A model generated the notes under the pieces. The model worked only from the letters and a program-made list of their open reading frames with translations. It made no database searches and was not told the DNA's origin. From an uncultured Clostridia bacterium (lineage in GTDB: Bacteria; Bacillota; Clostridia; Christensenellales; Borkfalkiaceae): a stretch of DNA of 32,983 nt. The first letter of the stretch is position 1; each line of letters begins with the position of its first letter. The stretch spans positions 1 to 32,983 of the forward strand of contig CAJFTM010000014.1 of assembly GCA_904419945.1 (NCBI GenBank), given 5' to 3'. The translations under genes were made by a program, and so were the position numbers. Shown piece after piece: positions 25,654-32,938 of the stretch.

Positions 25654-26763
25654 TTAGCTCAAAAAGTCAATGATGATCGTGTTCTGGACATAGAGATACG
25701 CATCTTTGATGCGCACAGAAGTATCCGTACAATCGAGATAGGCCGCGTTCTTTTTTAAGGGCGCGGCAAAATCTTTATAAAAATCGCTGCCGAAACGGGC
25801 ACGGTATTCGGCAATGTCCAACCCCTTTGCCGTGCGGAGGGAAAGCATGACCGTTTCGAACCGGGCGTCCTCTTCGCCGATCTTTTCGTCCGCAACGACC
25901 GGATAATAGTTACTGAGGATACACTTGATATATTCGTCGAGATCGCGCGTATTGGTGAAGCGCCGTCCGCCCATAAAGGAACTGGCATCCACACCGAAGC
26001 CGATATACTCCCCCCTCTTCCAATAATTGAGATTGTGGCGGGACTCGAACCCCTTCTTGGCAAAGTTGGATACCTCGTACCGCTCGAAGCCACATCCGGC
26101 AAGGTAGCTGCGCGCTCCGTCATAAAGGGCGGCGACCTCGTCGCTGTCGGGCAGCTCGCCGTTCAGGTAATCTGTATAGATAGGCGTACCGTCTTCCGGA
26201 GTCAGTGCATACATCGAGATGTGCGAAACGCCGCCTCGAACGGCGAGATCGATGCTCGCGCGCACCTGCTCCGCCGTCTGACCCTTCAGTCCGATCATGA
26301 TATCCGCGCTCTTATTGGCATCGCCGATCAGTTCGCAGGCTTGCAAAAAATCGGCGGCAGTATGAATGCGGCCGAGCTCTTCCAATTGGGAATCGACGGC
26401 CGTCTGCAAACCGATGGAAAAACGATTGATCCCGGCCCGCCGATAGGCCGCGATCTTTTCCGCATCGACCGTACCGGGATTGAGCTCGATGGTAATTTCC
26501 GCCCCGTCGGCCAAGCAATAACATTCGCGCAGACGATTCATACATCCGACGATCAGCTTCGCGTCGATGACGGAAGGCGTTCCTCCCCCGAAATAGACCG
26601 TATCGAATACTCGATCGGACAAGTCCTTTGCGCGCAGCTTCATTTCTTTATACACGCATGCCATATACGCCTCGGCAAATCCGATCTTACCGGGGTAGGA
26701 GGTAAAATCGCAATAGCGGCACTTCGATATACAGAAGGGAATGTGGATATAAATGCCGGGCAT
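25654..26763 (-). CDS. hemW: Radical SAM heme chaperone HemW
   Basis: The 369-residue protein begins MPGIYIHIPFCISKCRYCDF with the radical SAM cluster motif CxxxCxxC at Cys11, Cys15 and Cys18. It continues with VYFGGGTPSVI, ELNPGT and INRFSIGLQTA, the pattern of HemW (formerly annotated as oxygen-independent coproporphyrinogen III oxidase). HemW lacks the extra N-terminal part of true HemN, and this protein starts directly at the motif, so HemW is favoured. It is thought to insert heme into acceptor proteins. Start ATG 26763 has AAAGGAG at good spacing. In many Firmicutes hemW follows lepA; here a GNAT-alkyltransferase gene is inserted between. Cytosolic. Confidence 0.93.
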   Translation of the reverse strand: MPGIYIHIPFCISKCRYCDFTSYPGKIGFAEAYMACVYKEMKLRAKDLSDRVFDTVYFGGGTPSVIDAKLIVGCMNRLRECYCLADGAEITIELNPGTVDAEKIAAYRRAGINRFSIGLQTAVDSQLEELGRIHTAADFLQACELIGDANKSADIMIGLKGQTAEQVRASIDLAVRGGVSHISMYALTPEDGTPIYTDYLNGELPDSDEVAALYDGARSYLAGCGFERYEVSNFAKKGFESRHNLNYWKRGEYIGFGVDASSFMGGRRFTNTRDLDEYIKCILSNYYPVVADEKIGEEDARFETVMLSLRTAKGLDIAEYRARFGSDFYKDFAAPLKKNAAYLDCTDTSVRIKDAYLYVQNTIIIDFLS

Positions 26764-26777
26764 ACCGTCTCCTTTGC

Positions 26778-26800
26778 GCTTTTATGTCACGCATAGTACT
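26778..26800 (-). repeat. Copy B of the intergenic repeat (AGTACTATG element)
   Basis: On the minus strand AGTACTATGCGTGACATAAA occupies the 36-bp gap between the GNAT-alkyltransferase stop and hemW. It includes part of the stop codon region. Confidence 0.6.
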
Positions 26801-27627
26801 TATTTTTGTCTGCCGGACCAGCCATAACGGGCCAGATCGACATAAAAACACCCGTCCCGTTCGACGGACGGAACCCCCTCCGCGGCCAGCAGATCGCGCT
26901 GCACGGAAGGTCCGCCGAAGGCAAAGGCGGGAGCAAGGCGCCCCTCACGATTGACGACGCGGTGACAAGGGATCTCGCCCGGAGTCGGATTAACGTGCAG
27001 CGCATACCCCACTGCGCGCGAAGCGCGCGGACGGCCGCACGACCGAGCGATTTGCCCGTATGTCGCGACACTGCCGCGAGGAATGCTGCGCACTACTGCA
27101 TAGACGCTTGCAAAAAAATTTTCCGCCGAGGGCGATGCGGAAACTGCCGCAGACGGACCAAAATCCGACCCGGGCGAAAGATCTTTCCTGTACACCTTCC
27201 ATTGGACGAAGGCACCGTTGATCTCTTCGCGGCATTCCTCCCGCACGGAATAGCCGTGTTTTTCGTAAAACGGCTCCCCGGGAATGGATGCATCCAACTC
27301 CGCATACGCAAAATTTTGCGCAATTTTTCCTTCCGCAAAGGAAAGCAATGCACTGCCATACCCGCAGTGCTGCGCTGCGGGCAACACAAACAGGCGACGA
27401 ATGTGCGGGCCGTCTACCGTGACCGTCCCTACAATCTTCTCCTCCTCGCGCAGGACGTATAACATCCCATTATTTATGTCTGACAAAATACTCTGTAAAC
27501 TATGAAATTCGTGAAAAGAAGCGATGATTTCGGGCACATAGACGGGCGCATAATTGACGCGAATGCATTCGCGAACCAGAGAAAAGACCGCCTCGCCGTC
27601 GCTCCTTACAGCTCGTTCGACACACAT
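26800..27627 (-). CDS. GNAT acetyltransferase fused to an alkylguanine-alkyltransferase (MGMT/ATL) domain
   Basis: The 275-residue product has two domains. Residues 1-150 form a GNAT N-acetyltransferase with the acetyl-CoA loop QHCGYGSALL (86-95) and the C-terminal FYEKHGYSVREE strand. Residues 170-270 form the DNA-binding half of methylguanine methyltransferase: FFASVYAVVRSIPRGSVATY, then GQIARSCGRPRASRAVGYAL, with the arginine finger region, then PCHRVVN with the alkyl-accepting Cys221, and AFAFGGPSVQRDLLAAEG. The N-terminal MGMT half is missing, as in alkyltransferase-like proteins, but Cys is kept (ATL proteins often have Trp here). A role in recognising or repairing alkylated guanines is likely; the GNAT substrate is unknown. 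ATG 27627 follows the lepA stop within one base and has no ribosome binding site, so translation is coupled to lepA. Confidence 0.85.
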   Translation of the reverse strand: MCVERAVRSDGEAVFSLVRECIRVNYAPVYVPEIIASFHEFHSLQSILSDINNGMLYVLREEEKIVGTVTVDGPHIRRLFVLPAAQHCGYGSALLSFAEGKIAQNFAYAELDASIPGEPFYEKHGYSVREECREEINGAFVQWKVYRKDLSPGSDFGPSAAVSASPSAENFFASVYAVVRSIPRGSVATYGQIARSCGRPRASRAVGYALHVNPTPGEIPCHRVVNREGRLAPAFAFGGPSVQRDLLAAEGVPSVERDGCFYVDLARYGWSGRQK

Positions 27628-27628
27628 A

Positions 27629-29443
27629 TTACTTGTTCGTTTTCAGGATGGACATAAACACTTCGGACGGCACTTCGACCGAACCGATGCTGCGCATGCG
27701 CTTTTTGCCCTCCTTCTGCTTTTCGAGCAGTTTCTTTTTGCGGGTGATGTCGCCGCCGTAACACTTGGCAAGCACGTCTTTACGGACCGCCTTGACCGTT
27801 TCGCGGGCGATGATCTTGCCGCCGACAGCCGCCTGAATGGGGATCTCGAACAGTTGGCGCGGGATCGCCTCCTTGAGATTTTCAGCCAGTTCCCTGCCGC
27901 GCGGATAGGCGCGGTCCTTATGGACGATCATGGAAAGGGCGTCGCACACATCCCCGTTGAGCAGGATGTCAAGCTTGACCAATTCGCTGCGCTCGTAGCC
28001 GGCAAGCTCGTAATCGAAACTTGCATAGCCGCGGGTACGCGACTTGATACCGTCAAAAAAGTCATAGATGATCTCGTTGAGGGGCATGGTATAGAGCAGC
28101 TTGACGCGCTTGGCGTCGAGGTAGGTCATATCTTTGAAGATCCCCCTCTTTTCCTGACAGAGGTCCATGATGGAGCCGATATATTCGGGGGGAGAATAGA
28201 GTTCGACGCGCACGATCGGCTCTTCCATATAGTCGATATCCGTCGCCTCCGGCAGATGCGACGGATTATCCACGAAGAGCTCGCTGCCGTCCGTCTTGTG
28301 GACGAGATAGGAGACGCTGGGCGCAGTGGTGATGATGTCGAGATTAAATTCCCGCTCGATGCGCTCCTGAATGATCTCCATGTGCAGCAGCCCGAGAAAG
28401 CCGCAGCGGAAGCCGAAGCCGAGGGCGACGGACGTATCCGGCTCGAACACGAGGGAAGCGTCGTTGAGCTGCAATTTGAGGAGCGCGTCTTTGAGGTCGT
28501 TGAACTTGCTGCCGTCCAGCGGATAGATGCCGCAAAAGACGACCGGCTGCACCTTTTTATAGCCGGGCAGCGGTTCTGCCGCGGGCGAGAGCGCACTCGT
28601 CACCGTATCGCCGACGGCGACATCCTGGATGCTCTTGATGCTGGCAGCAATGTAACCGACTTCCCCCGCCCGCAGGATCTCCTTGGGGGTCAATTTTGGA
28701 TTGAATGCGCCGACTTCCGTCACGTCATACTGCTTGTCGGAACGGAATGTGCGGATCACGTCCCCCACCTTCACGCTGCCGTCCTTGACGCGAACAAACA
28801 GAATCACCCCTTTATAGTTGTCATAATAGCTGTCAAAAATCAGCGCCTTGAGAGGCGCCTCGGTGTCCCCGTCGGGAGGGGGGATCTGCGTGACGATCTT
28901 TTCCAGAATGTCGCGGATGTTGGTCCCCTCTTTGGCGGAAACGCAGGGCGCATCGGATGCGTCGAGGCCGATCACTTCCTCGATCTCCTTTTTCGTCCCC
29001 TCGATATCCGCCGAAGGGAGATCGATCTTGTTGACGACGGGAACGATCTCGAGATCGTTTTCGAGGGCGAGATAGACGTTGGCGAGCGTCTGCGCCTCGA
29101 TGCCCTGCGTCGCATCCACGACGAGGATAGCCCCCTCGCACGCGGCGAGCGAACGGGAGACTTCATAGGTGAAGTCGACATGGCCGGGGGTATCGATGAG
29201 GTTGAGCTCGTACTCATTCCCGTCCTTGGCGGTATAATACATGCGCACCGGCGTGAGCTTGATGGTGATGCCGCGCTCGCGCTCGAGATCCATCGAATCG
29301 AGCAGCTGCTCTTCCATATCGCGCTCGGAGACCTGCCCCGTCAATTCCATAAGGCGGTCCGCAATGGTACTCTTCCCGTGGTCGATATGTGCAATGATGC
29401 AAAAATTCCGAATAAACCGATCAGGTTTTGCCATAACTTTCAT
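27629..29443 (-). CDS. lepA: Elongation factor 4 (LepA)
   Basis: The product is 604 residues from ATG 29443 (601 from ATG 29434). It is the ribosome-associated GTPase EF4. GTPase motifs: G1 [10 protein letters not shown]3 DTPGH (in [17 protein letters not shown]), G4 NKID, and the LepA-specific C-terminal part with [31 protein letters not shown] and [17 protein letters not shown]. The start is ambiguous. ATG 29443 overlaps a 17-codon upstream frame as ATGA, whereas ATG 29434 has GGAG at ten bases. A long in-frame extension further upstream lacks a start site and crosses the promoter. The gene is first in a lepA, GNAT-MGMT, hemW operon with a strong promoter at 29513-29541. Confidence 0.95.
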   Translation of the reverse strand: MKVMAKPDRFIRNFCIIAHIDHGKSTIADRLMELTGQVSERDMEEQLLDSMDLERERGITIKLTPVRMYYTAKDGNEYELNLIDTPGHVDFTYEVSRSLAACEGAILVVDATQGIEAQTLANVYLALENDLEIVPVVNKIDLPSADIEGTKKEIEEVIGLDASDAPCVSAKEGTNIRDILEKIVTQIPPPDGDTEAPLKALIFDSYYDNYKGVILFVRVKDGSVKVGDVIRTFRSDKQYDVTEVGAFNPKLTPKEILRAGEVGYIAASIKSIQDVAVGDTVTSALSPAAEPLPGYKKVQPVVFCGIYPLDGSKFNDLKDALLKLQLNDASLVFEPDTSVALGFGFRCGFLGLLHMEIIQERIEREFNLDIITTAPSVSYLVHKTDGSELFVDNPSHLPEATDIDYMEEPIVRVELYSPPEYIGSIMDLCQEKRGIFKDMTYLDAKRVKLLYTMPLNEIIYDFFDGIKSRTRGYASFDYELAGYERSELVKLDILLNGDVCDALSMIVHKDRAYPRGRELAENLKEAIPRQLFEIPIQAAVGGKIIARETVKAVRKDVLAKCYGGDITRKKKLLEKQKEGKKRMRSIGSVEVPSEVFMSILKTNK

Positions 29444-29493
29444 TCTCCGCGGAGCGTCCGCCCGCTTCGGCCGCTGCAGCCGATCGCGCACAC
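29440..29493 (-). CDS. 17-codon leader ORF coupled to lepA
   Basis: GTG 29493 has GGAGG at six bases and opens a frame of 17 codons ([17 protein letters not shown]) ending in TGA that overlaps lepA ATG 29443 as ATGA. It lies about 15 bases after the predicted transcription start. The composition (Cys, Arg, Gly, Ser) gives no function. It may be a leader peptide that couples ribosome entry to lepA, or a chance match. Confidence 0.4.
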   Translation of the reverse strand: MCAIGCSGRSGRTLRGE

Positions 29494-29512
29494 GGCGCAC
29501 CTCCGTCTTTCT

Positions 29513-29541
29513 ATTATAAACGATATCGATGCTCTTGGCAA
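29513..29541 (-). promoter_or_regulatory. Strong sigma-A promoter for the lepA operon
   Basis: On the minus strand TTGCCA (29536-29541), a 17-bp spacer and consensus TATAAT (29513-29518). Predicted start at about 29505. Confidence 0.8.
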
Positions 29542-29627
29542 ACAAATCGCCGCGCGCCGACAGGATATTTTTTGCAGCAAACCGCACTCGATCCGATAAC
29601 GGGCAGCCGCCAAATTTTCCCGATCAG

Positions 29628-29661
29628 ACAAAAGCCCTCCGCGCGATGCGCGGAGGGCAAA
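29628..29661 (-). terminator. Intrinsic terminator after the NAD(P)-binding protein gene
   Basis: An 11-bp GC-rich stem (GCCCTCCGCGC at 29634-29644 with 29648-29658) with a 3-nt loop, followed on the minus strand by TTTTGT. It lies about 30 bp past the stop of the 29691 gene. Confidence 0.8.
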
Positions 29662-29690
29662 ACTTGCTGCCGCAGGCCGAGGGAGGTTGC

Positions 29691-30338
29691 TCAGTCCTGC
29701 CGGCGATTATAAACGATCGGCATGCGGCCCGCATATCCGTCTGAATGGATGACGTCGGCCAAACAGGAGGCCAGGTTTTCCGTAGAGACGCCCGCCTTGA
29801 TCTTTTCCCCCTCCTCCGCGAGGACATAGCCTCCCCGCGAATGCTTCAAAAAGGGATTGAGATAACGAATGACCGTATAACGGAGGCCGCTCCCGCGCAC
29901 AGCCTCAAGCAGGGCGTCTGCATCGCGATACATATGCGGAGCGAAAGAGTGAAACAGCCTGCCGAACAAGCGAAGCATCCCGGAACGCTCGGACGGGCCT
30001 TCCCCGCATGCCGGCGCCGCGATAAAAATACGGCTCTTGCCACAGGCGCGCATCGCCGCAAACACGGCCGACAAGCCGTCGCTGTGCGGAGTTGTACGAT
30101 CTTTACGCCGGCCGAGGACAGCATCGACACAGCAGACCACGGCATCCGCCGCGCGCACGGCGCGCTGCATGGCTTCCGGATCATCCATTCTCCCGCAGAC
30201 GACCTCGCATGCAGTGCAATCCGCCTTGCAGCCGTCTGCATCATCCGTATACAAATAGACGTAATCGCCGCCGGCGATCAATTTTTGCAGGACTGCCCTG
30301 CCGATCTGCCCGCACGGCCAAAATAATGCGATCTTCAT
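29691..30338 (-). CDS. NAD(P)-binding atypical short-chain dehydrogenase/NmrA-like protein
   Basis: The 215-residue protein starts MKIALFWPCGQIGRAVLQKL, a Rossmann beta-alpha-beta unit with a modified glycine motif (PxGxIGxxV in place of GATGxxG). It continues with a conserved segment AVRAADAVVCCVDAVLG, PHSDGLSAVFAAMRACGKSR and GSGLRYTVIRYLNPF, the usual layout of NAD(P)H-binding proteins of the NmrA/atypical SDR type. Such proteins act as reductases or redox-sensing regulators; the substrate cannot be told. Several cysteines occur (for example CKADCTACEVVC), a cluster that may matter under oxidative stress. Start ATG 30338 has GGGGGAG close upstream; ten earlier codons are unsupported. It is divergent from an OhrR-like gene, and OhrR-type boxes cover its promoter, so it is very likely a target of that regulator. 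Confidence 0.8.
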   Translation of the reverse strand: MKIALFWPCGQIGRAVLQKLIAGGDYVYLYTDDADGCKADCTACEVVCGRMDDPEAMQRAVRAADAVVCCVDAVLGRRKDRTTPHSDGLSAVFAAMRACGKSRIFIAAPACGEGPSERSGMLRLFGRLFHSFAPHMYRDADALLEAVRGSGLRYTVIRYLNPFLKHSRGGYVLAEEGEKIKAGVSTENLASCLADVIHSDGYAGRMPIVYNRRQD

Positions 30339-30399
30339 GCGCTCCCCCGCACTGCCCGAACAGAACAATGCCCAAAGGCGGGTATCCCGCCGAAATTTT

Positions 30400-30429
30400 T
30401 ACAATTATATTGTATACAATTTAATTGTA
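30400..30429. promoter_or_regulatory. Two tandem OhrR-type operator boxes
   Basis: TACAATTATATTGTA (30400-30414) and TACAATTTAATTGTA (30415-30429) are adjacent 15-bp inverted repeats. They match the Bacillus subtilis OhrR operator pattern TACAATT-A-AATTGTA, which is also a tandem pair. They cover the minus-strand promoter of the 29691 gene (-10 TATAAT at 30404-30409, -35 TTATAC at 30427-30432, 17-bp spacer). Confidence 0.85.
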
Positions 30430-30432
30430 TAA
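30404..30432 (-). promoter_or_regulatory. Promoter of the NAD(P)-binding protein gene
   Basis: On the minus strand TTATAC (30427-30432), 17-bp spacer, TATAAT (30404-30409). It lies entirely within or against the OhrR-type boxes, as expected for a repressed promoter. Confidence 0.6.
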
Positions 30433-30445
30433 GTCAATCTTTTTC

Positions 30446-30474
30446 TTGACATTTTTTGAAAAAAAGGTTAAAAT
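30446..30474 (+). promoter_or_regulatory. Promoter of the OhrR-like gene
   Basis: TTGACA (30446-30451), 17-bp spacer, TAAAAT (30469-30474). It starts 17 bp from the operator boxes, so autoregulation is possible but weaker than control of the divergent gene. Confidence 0.8.
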
Positions 30475-30527
30475 GACACTATTCTAAAAATGGATGGGTT
30501 CTGCAACGACAACCCCAAACAAAACAG

Positions 30528-30953
30528 ATGGAAAAGGAACGAAATCTTCCCCTGCAACTGGATAACGAGATGGGTTTTACCCTGTATGCCTGTTCAAAGG
30601 AACTCATCCGCAAATATTATACCCCCGTTCTGGAACGGCTGGAACTGACGTACACGGCATACTTGGCGATGCTTGCTCTGTGGGAACAGGACGGCGTGCG
30701 CGTTTCTGACTTGGGAAAGCGGTTGTATCTCGACTCCGGCACGCTGACGCCCCTGCTCAAAAAAATGGAAAAGCAGGGACTCGTCGAACGACGGCGGAGC
30801 GAAGAGGACGAACGCACCGTGCGCATCTTTCTCACTGCACAGGGCCGCGCCCTGCGAGAAAGGGCAAAGCCTCTGCTCGCAACATTGCGGCATACGCTGC
30901 CAGACGCCCCCGCATTGTTCACACAGCTCAAAAATTTGCTGCGCGGATTATAA
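30528..30953 (+). CDS. MarR-family regulator of the OhrR type, with shifted cysteine
   Basis: The 141-residue protein is a winged-helix MarR repressor close to OhrR: compare the Bacillus OhrR stretches LxNQLCFxLYAxSRE, TYPQYLxLLxLWE, LYLDSGTLTPxLKxxE and RSEEDER with LDNEMGFTLYACSKE, TYTAYLAMLALWE, LYLDSGTLTPLLKKME and RSEEDER here. OhrR senses organic hydroperoxides through a cysteine in NQLCF. Here that position is Gly16, and a cysteine appears six residues later (Cys22, in YACS). It probably still binds DNA as a dimer, because operators of the OhrR type sit directly upstream. Its sensing chemistry must differ. No ohr peroxidase gene is nearby. The start ATG 30528 is the only one that keeps the full N-terminal helix; AGATGGAAAAGG gives only a weak site. 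Confidence 0.88.
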   Translation: MEKERNLPLQLDNEMGFTLYACSKELIRKYYTPVLERLELTYTAYLAMLALWEQDGVRVSDLGKRLYLDSGTLTPLLKKMEKQGLVERRRSEEDERTVRIFLTAQGRALRERAKPLLATLRHTLPDAPALFTQLKNLLRGL

Positions 30954-30964
30954 CCAATAACGGC

Positions 30965-31010
30965 AAGCGCGCTCATCCGCAGGTTTGCGGATGAGCGCGC
31001 TTTTTCTTCG
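30965..31010 (+). terminator. Intrinsic terminator after the OhrR-like gene
   Basis: A 16-bp stem (AGCGCGCTCATCCGCA at 30966-30981 with 30986-31001) with a 4-nt loop and TTTTTCTTC on the plus strand. It may also slow the convergent tyrosine phosphatase transcript, but that exit lacks a T-tract. Confidence 0.85.
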
Positions 31011-31036
31011 ACCGGATGCACCGTCCCGCCGACATT

Positions 31037-31501
31037 CTACGCTAACTTTCCACTTTGCGCCAGGTAATCCAAAAAGGCGGACACCCCTTCGGCGATCTCG
31101 GCATAAGCGGCGGCAAAGTCGCGCGTCCACCACGGGTCAGCGATGTCGCGCGGGCGGGCCGTATAATCGAGCAGGCGGACGATCTCCGCGCTTGCCCCGG
31201 GGCACATGCGGCGGGCGGCGCGCGCATGACTCTCCTCCATGCAGAGGATATAATCGAAATTTTCGCCGTCCTCCCGGCGCAGCCGGCGCGCGCGCTTTCC
31301 GTTACAGGAAATGCCGTGCCTTGCAAGCTCGGCACGAGCGGGCGGGTAGACGGGGTTCCCTTCCTCCTCGCCGCTCGTCCCCGCAGAGGCGACATGCAGT
31401 TTTTCGGCGAAACCGCGCGCCGCAGCCTCGCTTTTGCAGATAAACTCGCCCATCGGCGAGCGGCAGATATTTCCCAAACAAACAAATAAGACGCGGACCA
31501 C
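31037..31501 (-). CDS. Low-molecular-weight protein-tyrosine phosphatase
   Basis: The 154-residue product (GTG start 31501) begins VRVLFVCLGNICRSPMGE, with the C-x5-R-S catalytic loop CLGNICRS: nucleophile Cys8 and Arg14. The general-acid aspartate lies in IADPWW near residue 120, and GTSGEEEGNPVYPPA follows the family pattern. The enzyme removes phosphate from tyrosine residues (or arginine, as in YwlE; the residue after the first Cys is Leu here, where Thr favours arginine, so tyrosine is more likely). Start GTG 31501 is preferred to the ATG seven codons upstream because GGGAGG is six bases before it. A promoter lies 31536-31565. It may balance a tyrosine kinase elsewhere in the genome. Confidence 0.87.
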   Translation of the reverse strand: MVRVLFVCLGNICRSPMGEFICKSEAAARGFAEKLHVASAGTSGEEEGNPVYPPARAELARHGISCNGKRARRLRREDGENFDYILCMEESHARAARRMCPGASAEIVRLLDYTARPRDIADPWWTRDFAAAYAEIAEGVSAFLDYLAQSGKLA

Positions 31502-31535
31502 GGCGCACCTCCCAAAGCTCAAAGATTTCCCCGTT

Positions 31536-31565
31536 ATTGTACCCGAAAGGGCGGCCGGCTGTCAA
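31536..31565 (-). promoter_or_regulatory. Strong promoter for the tyrosine phosphatase gene
   Basis: On the minus strand TTGACA (31560-31565), 18-bp spacer, TACAAT (31536-31541), about 35 bp upstream of the GTG start. Confidence 0.8.
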
Positions 31566-31594
31566 CCGATCAGGCGACGCACAAGCCCGCCGCC

Positions 31595-31621
31595 CCGCTT
31601 TATGCGACGCATAGTACTCTG
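31595..31621 (-). repeat. Copy C of the intergenic repeat (AGTACTATG element)
   Basis: On the minus strand AGTACTATGCGTCGCATAAA, including the small inverted repeat ATGCG/CGCAT. It lies in the 254-bp gap between the tyrosine phosphatase and the Glu-Pro lipoprotein, where I see only this, a terminator and a promoter. Confidence 0.6.
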
Positions 31622-31640
31622 CAAACACAAAAAAACGTAT

Positions 31641-31680
31641 TCAAAGCAAAAAACAAGGAGTTCTCCTTGTTTTTTGCTGT
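31641..31680. terminator. Bidirectional intrinsic terminator after the Glu-Pro lipoprotein gene
   Basis: A perfect 16-bp stem (AGCAAAAAACAAGGAG at 31645-31660 with 31663-31678) with a 2-nt loop and T-rich outer arms on both strands. Confidence 0.8.
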
Positions 31681-31755
31681 ATAGGATTTTGCTCGCGCTT
31701 TTTGCCATCGATCTTTCCGATCTCTGTGCGCATTGCGATCGCCTGCCGGATGACT

Positions 31756-32841
31756 TCATGCAAACGTGAGGTCATCCTCCGCGTCGTAGAAATAATCGCC
31801 GATCGTCAATATAGGCTTTGGTGTCCCTCTGTTGATAACGCAAACCCTGTCGCCATTTTCGTTGATACAATCCGTGCCGACAACTTCACTGTTCAAAAAA
31901 TTTTCTTTCCACCCATCATAAAAAAATGATGAAGAAATTGAACCTGTTCGCAAAGTTAAAACATCATTTTCAAGAGTAATACAAGCCATTGGAAGTAACT
32001 CATAATTACCCAAACCATGAGACCTTTTAATATACATTTCAAAAATGATTTCATCCTCGCTAAAATTGCCAAACAATTTTTCCTTCAATTCCTCATTTAA
32101 GGCCCTGTCTGTGCGGTATTCCCGATCGAAATTGGAGTAGGAATAGGAGTATGAAATTACCGTCGAAATTTCCCTTGGCAGGGTTTGAGATAATTTTACT
32201 TTTAAATTTTCAATGCTATTATTATAGTCGTCCAAATCAACAGACATTTCTAACATCACAAATCTTTGAGTATTTTCATGAATATCTTGCATTTTATATT
32301 CGCTAAGATATCCCATTTGATACTTTCCATATTCATCGTCGTAATTTGTAAATGCTTGTTCTATATTCTTAAAGCCAAACAATTTAGCTTCTAATGGAGA
32401 TACATCAAGCCCAGGAAATTCGGTTGTCATATACTCATTGAACGCGTCACGCACACCGTCCTTATTGAATACCTCGACAAAATTGCCCCGGCTGTCCGTC
32501 TCCCAGCCCGTGTTGTCCGCCTTTGCCACATATTGGTAAATTCGGTTTTCGTTTTCTTGCAGCTCCTTTTCCGTCAACTGCGCGGGCTCTTCCGGTTCGG
32601 GTTCAGGTTCGGGTTCGGGCTCGGGCTCAGGCTCGGGTTCGGGCTCAGGCTCGGGTTCGGGTTCCTCGATCACCGGATCGTCCGGCTCCTCGATCGGGTC
32701 GTCGAGAAAGACGATGATGGGAGGGTCCGGAACATCCGGCTGCTTTTGCACATCGCACCCCGCAAAGGCACTTGCAGAAAGAGTGAGCGCCGATGCCAGA
32801 CCAAAGGCGACCAACGTATTCAGAAATTTTGCTCTTTTCAT
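31756..32841 (-). CDS. Lipoprotein with (Glu-Pro) repeat linker and AT-rich unknown domain
   Basis: The 361-residue product begins with a lipoprotein signal peptide (MKRAKFLNTLVAFGLASALT, lipobox AFAGC with Cys29). An acidic, proline-rich spacer follows, with about twelve consecutive Glu-Pro dipeptides encoded by a hexanucleotide repeat at 32594-32664. The rest (from about residue 90) is a mixed alpha/beta domain I do not recognise, with segments FNKDGVRDAFNEYMTTEFPG, RFVMLEMSVDLDDYNNSIEN and NYELLPMACITLENDVLTLR. The spacer would hold the domain away from the membrane across the wall. DNA for the N-terminal part is GC-rich, while 31880-32410 is clearly AT-rich with A-ending codons, so the gene looks mosaic. 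Start ATG 32841 has AAGGAAGGGG. A promoter lies at 32870. Confidence 0.8.
   Translation of the reverse strand: MKRAKFLNTLVAFGLASALTLSASAFAGCDVQKQPDVPDPPIIVFLDDPIEEPDDPVIEEPEPEPEPEPEPEPEPEPEPEPEPEEPAQLTEKELQENENRIYQYVAKADNTGWETDSRGNFVEVFNKDGVRDAFNEYMTTEFPGLDVSPLEAKLFGFKNIEQAFTNYDDEYGKYQMGYLSEYKMQDIHENTQRFVMLEMSVDLDDYNNSIENLKVKLSQTLPREISTVISYSYSYSNFDREYRTDRALNEELKEKLFGNFSEDEIIFEMYIKRSHGLGNYELLPMACITLENDVLTLRTGSISSSFFYDGWKENFLNSEVVGTDCINENGDRVCVINRGTPKPILTIGDYFYDAEDDLTFA
32594..32664. repeat. Hexanucleotide repeat encoding Glu-Pro
   Basis: Tandem GGYTCR/GGYTCG units (plus strand) encode about twelve Glu-Pro pairs on the minus strand. Copies differ by third-position changes and the length may vary between strains by slippage without breaking the frame. 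Confidence 0.9.
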
Positions 32842-32869
32842 ACTGTATCCCCTTCCTTTCGTTTCCGCT

Positions 32870-32879
32870 ATTATAGCAT
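32870..32879 (-). promoter_or_regulatory. Extended -10 promoter for the Glu-Pro lipoprotein
   Basis: On the minus strand ATGCTATAAT is an extended -10 (TATAAT at 32870-32875) 29 bp upstream of the start codon. The -35 is poor. Confidence 0.55.
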
Positions 32880-32894
32880 AGATTCAATAAATAT

Positions 32895-32938
32895 CCACCG
32901 GCATAGCCGGTGGTTTTTCAGTTTCGGGCTGTTAGCCC
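32895..32938. other. Pair of hairpins at the right edge (terminator or IS200/IS605-like end)
   Basis: CCACCGGC and GCCGGTGG (32895-32902 with 32906-32913) form an 8-bp stem with TTTTT on the plus side. A second stem GGGCT/AGCCC follows at 32926-32938. No plus-strand gene leads into it. The window ends 45 bp later with nothing identifiable. Confidence 0.4.

Noticed and set aside
29444-29587. N-terminal extension of LepA by 48 residues
   Set aside because: The extension would include the consensus promoter, and its first ATG has no ribosome binding site. EF4 proteins normally begin shortly before the first GTPase motif.
27554-29599. Plus-strand open frame of 681 codons opposite lepA
   Set aside because: It mirrors the whole of lepA, a highly conserved gene, and overlaps its promoter. 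There is no ribosome binding site.
32594-32664. Possible CRISPR-like or minisatellite array
   Set aside because: The units are 6 bp, contiguous without spacers, and encode Glu-Pro in frame, so this is a coding repeat.
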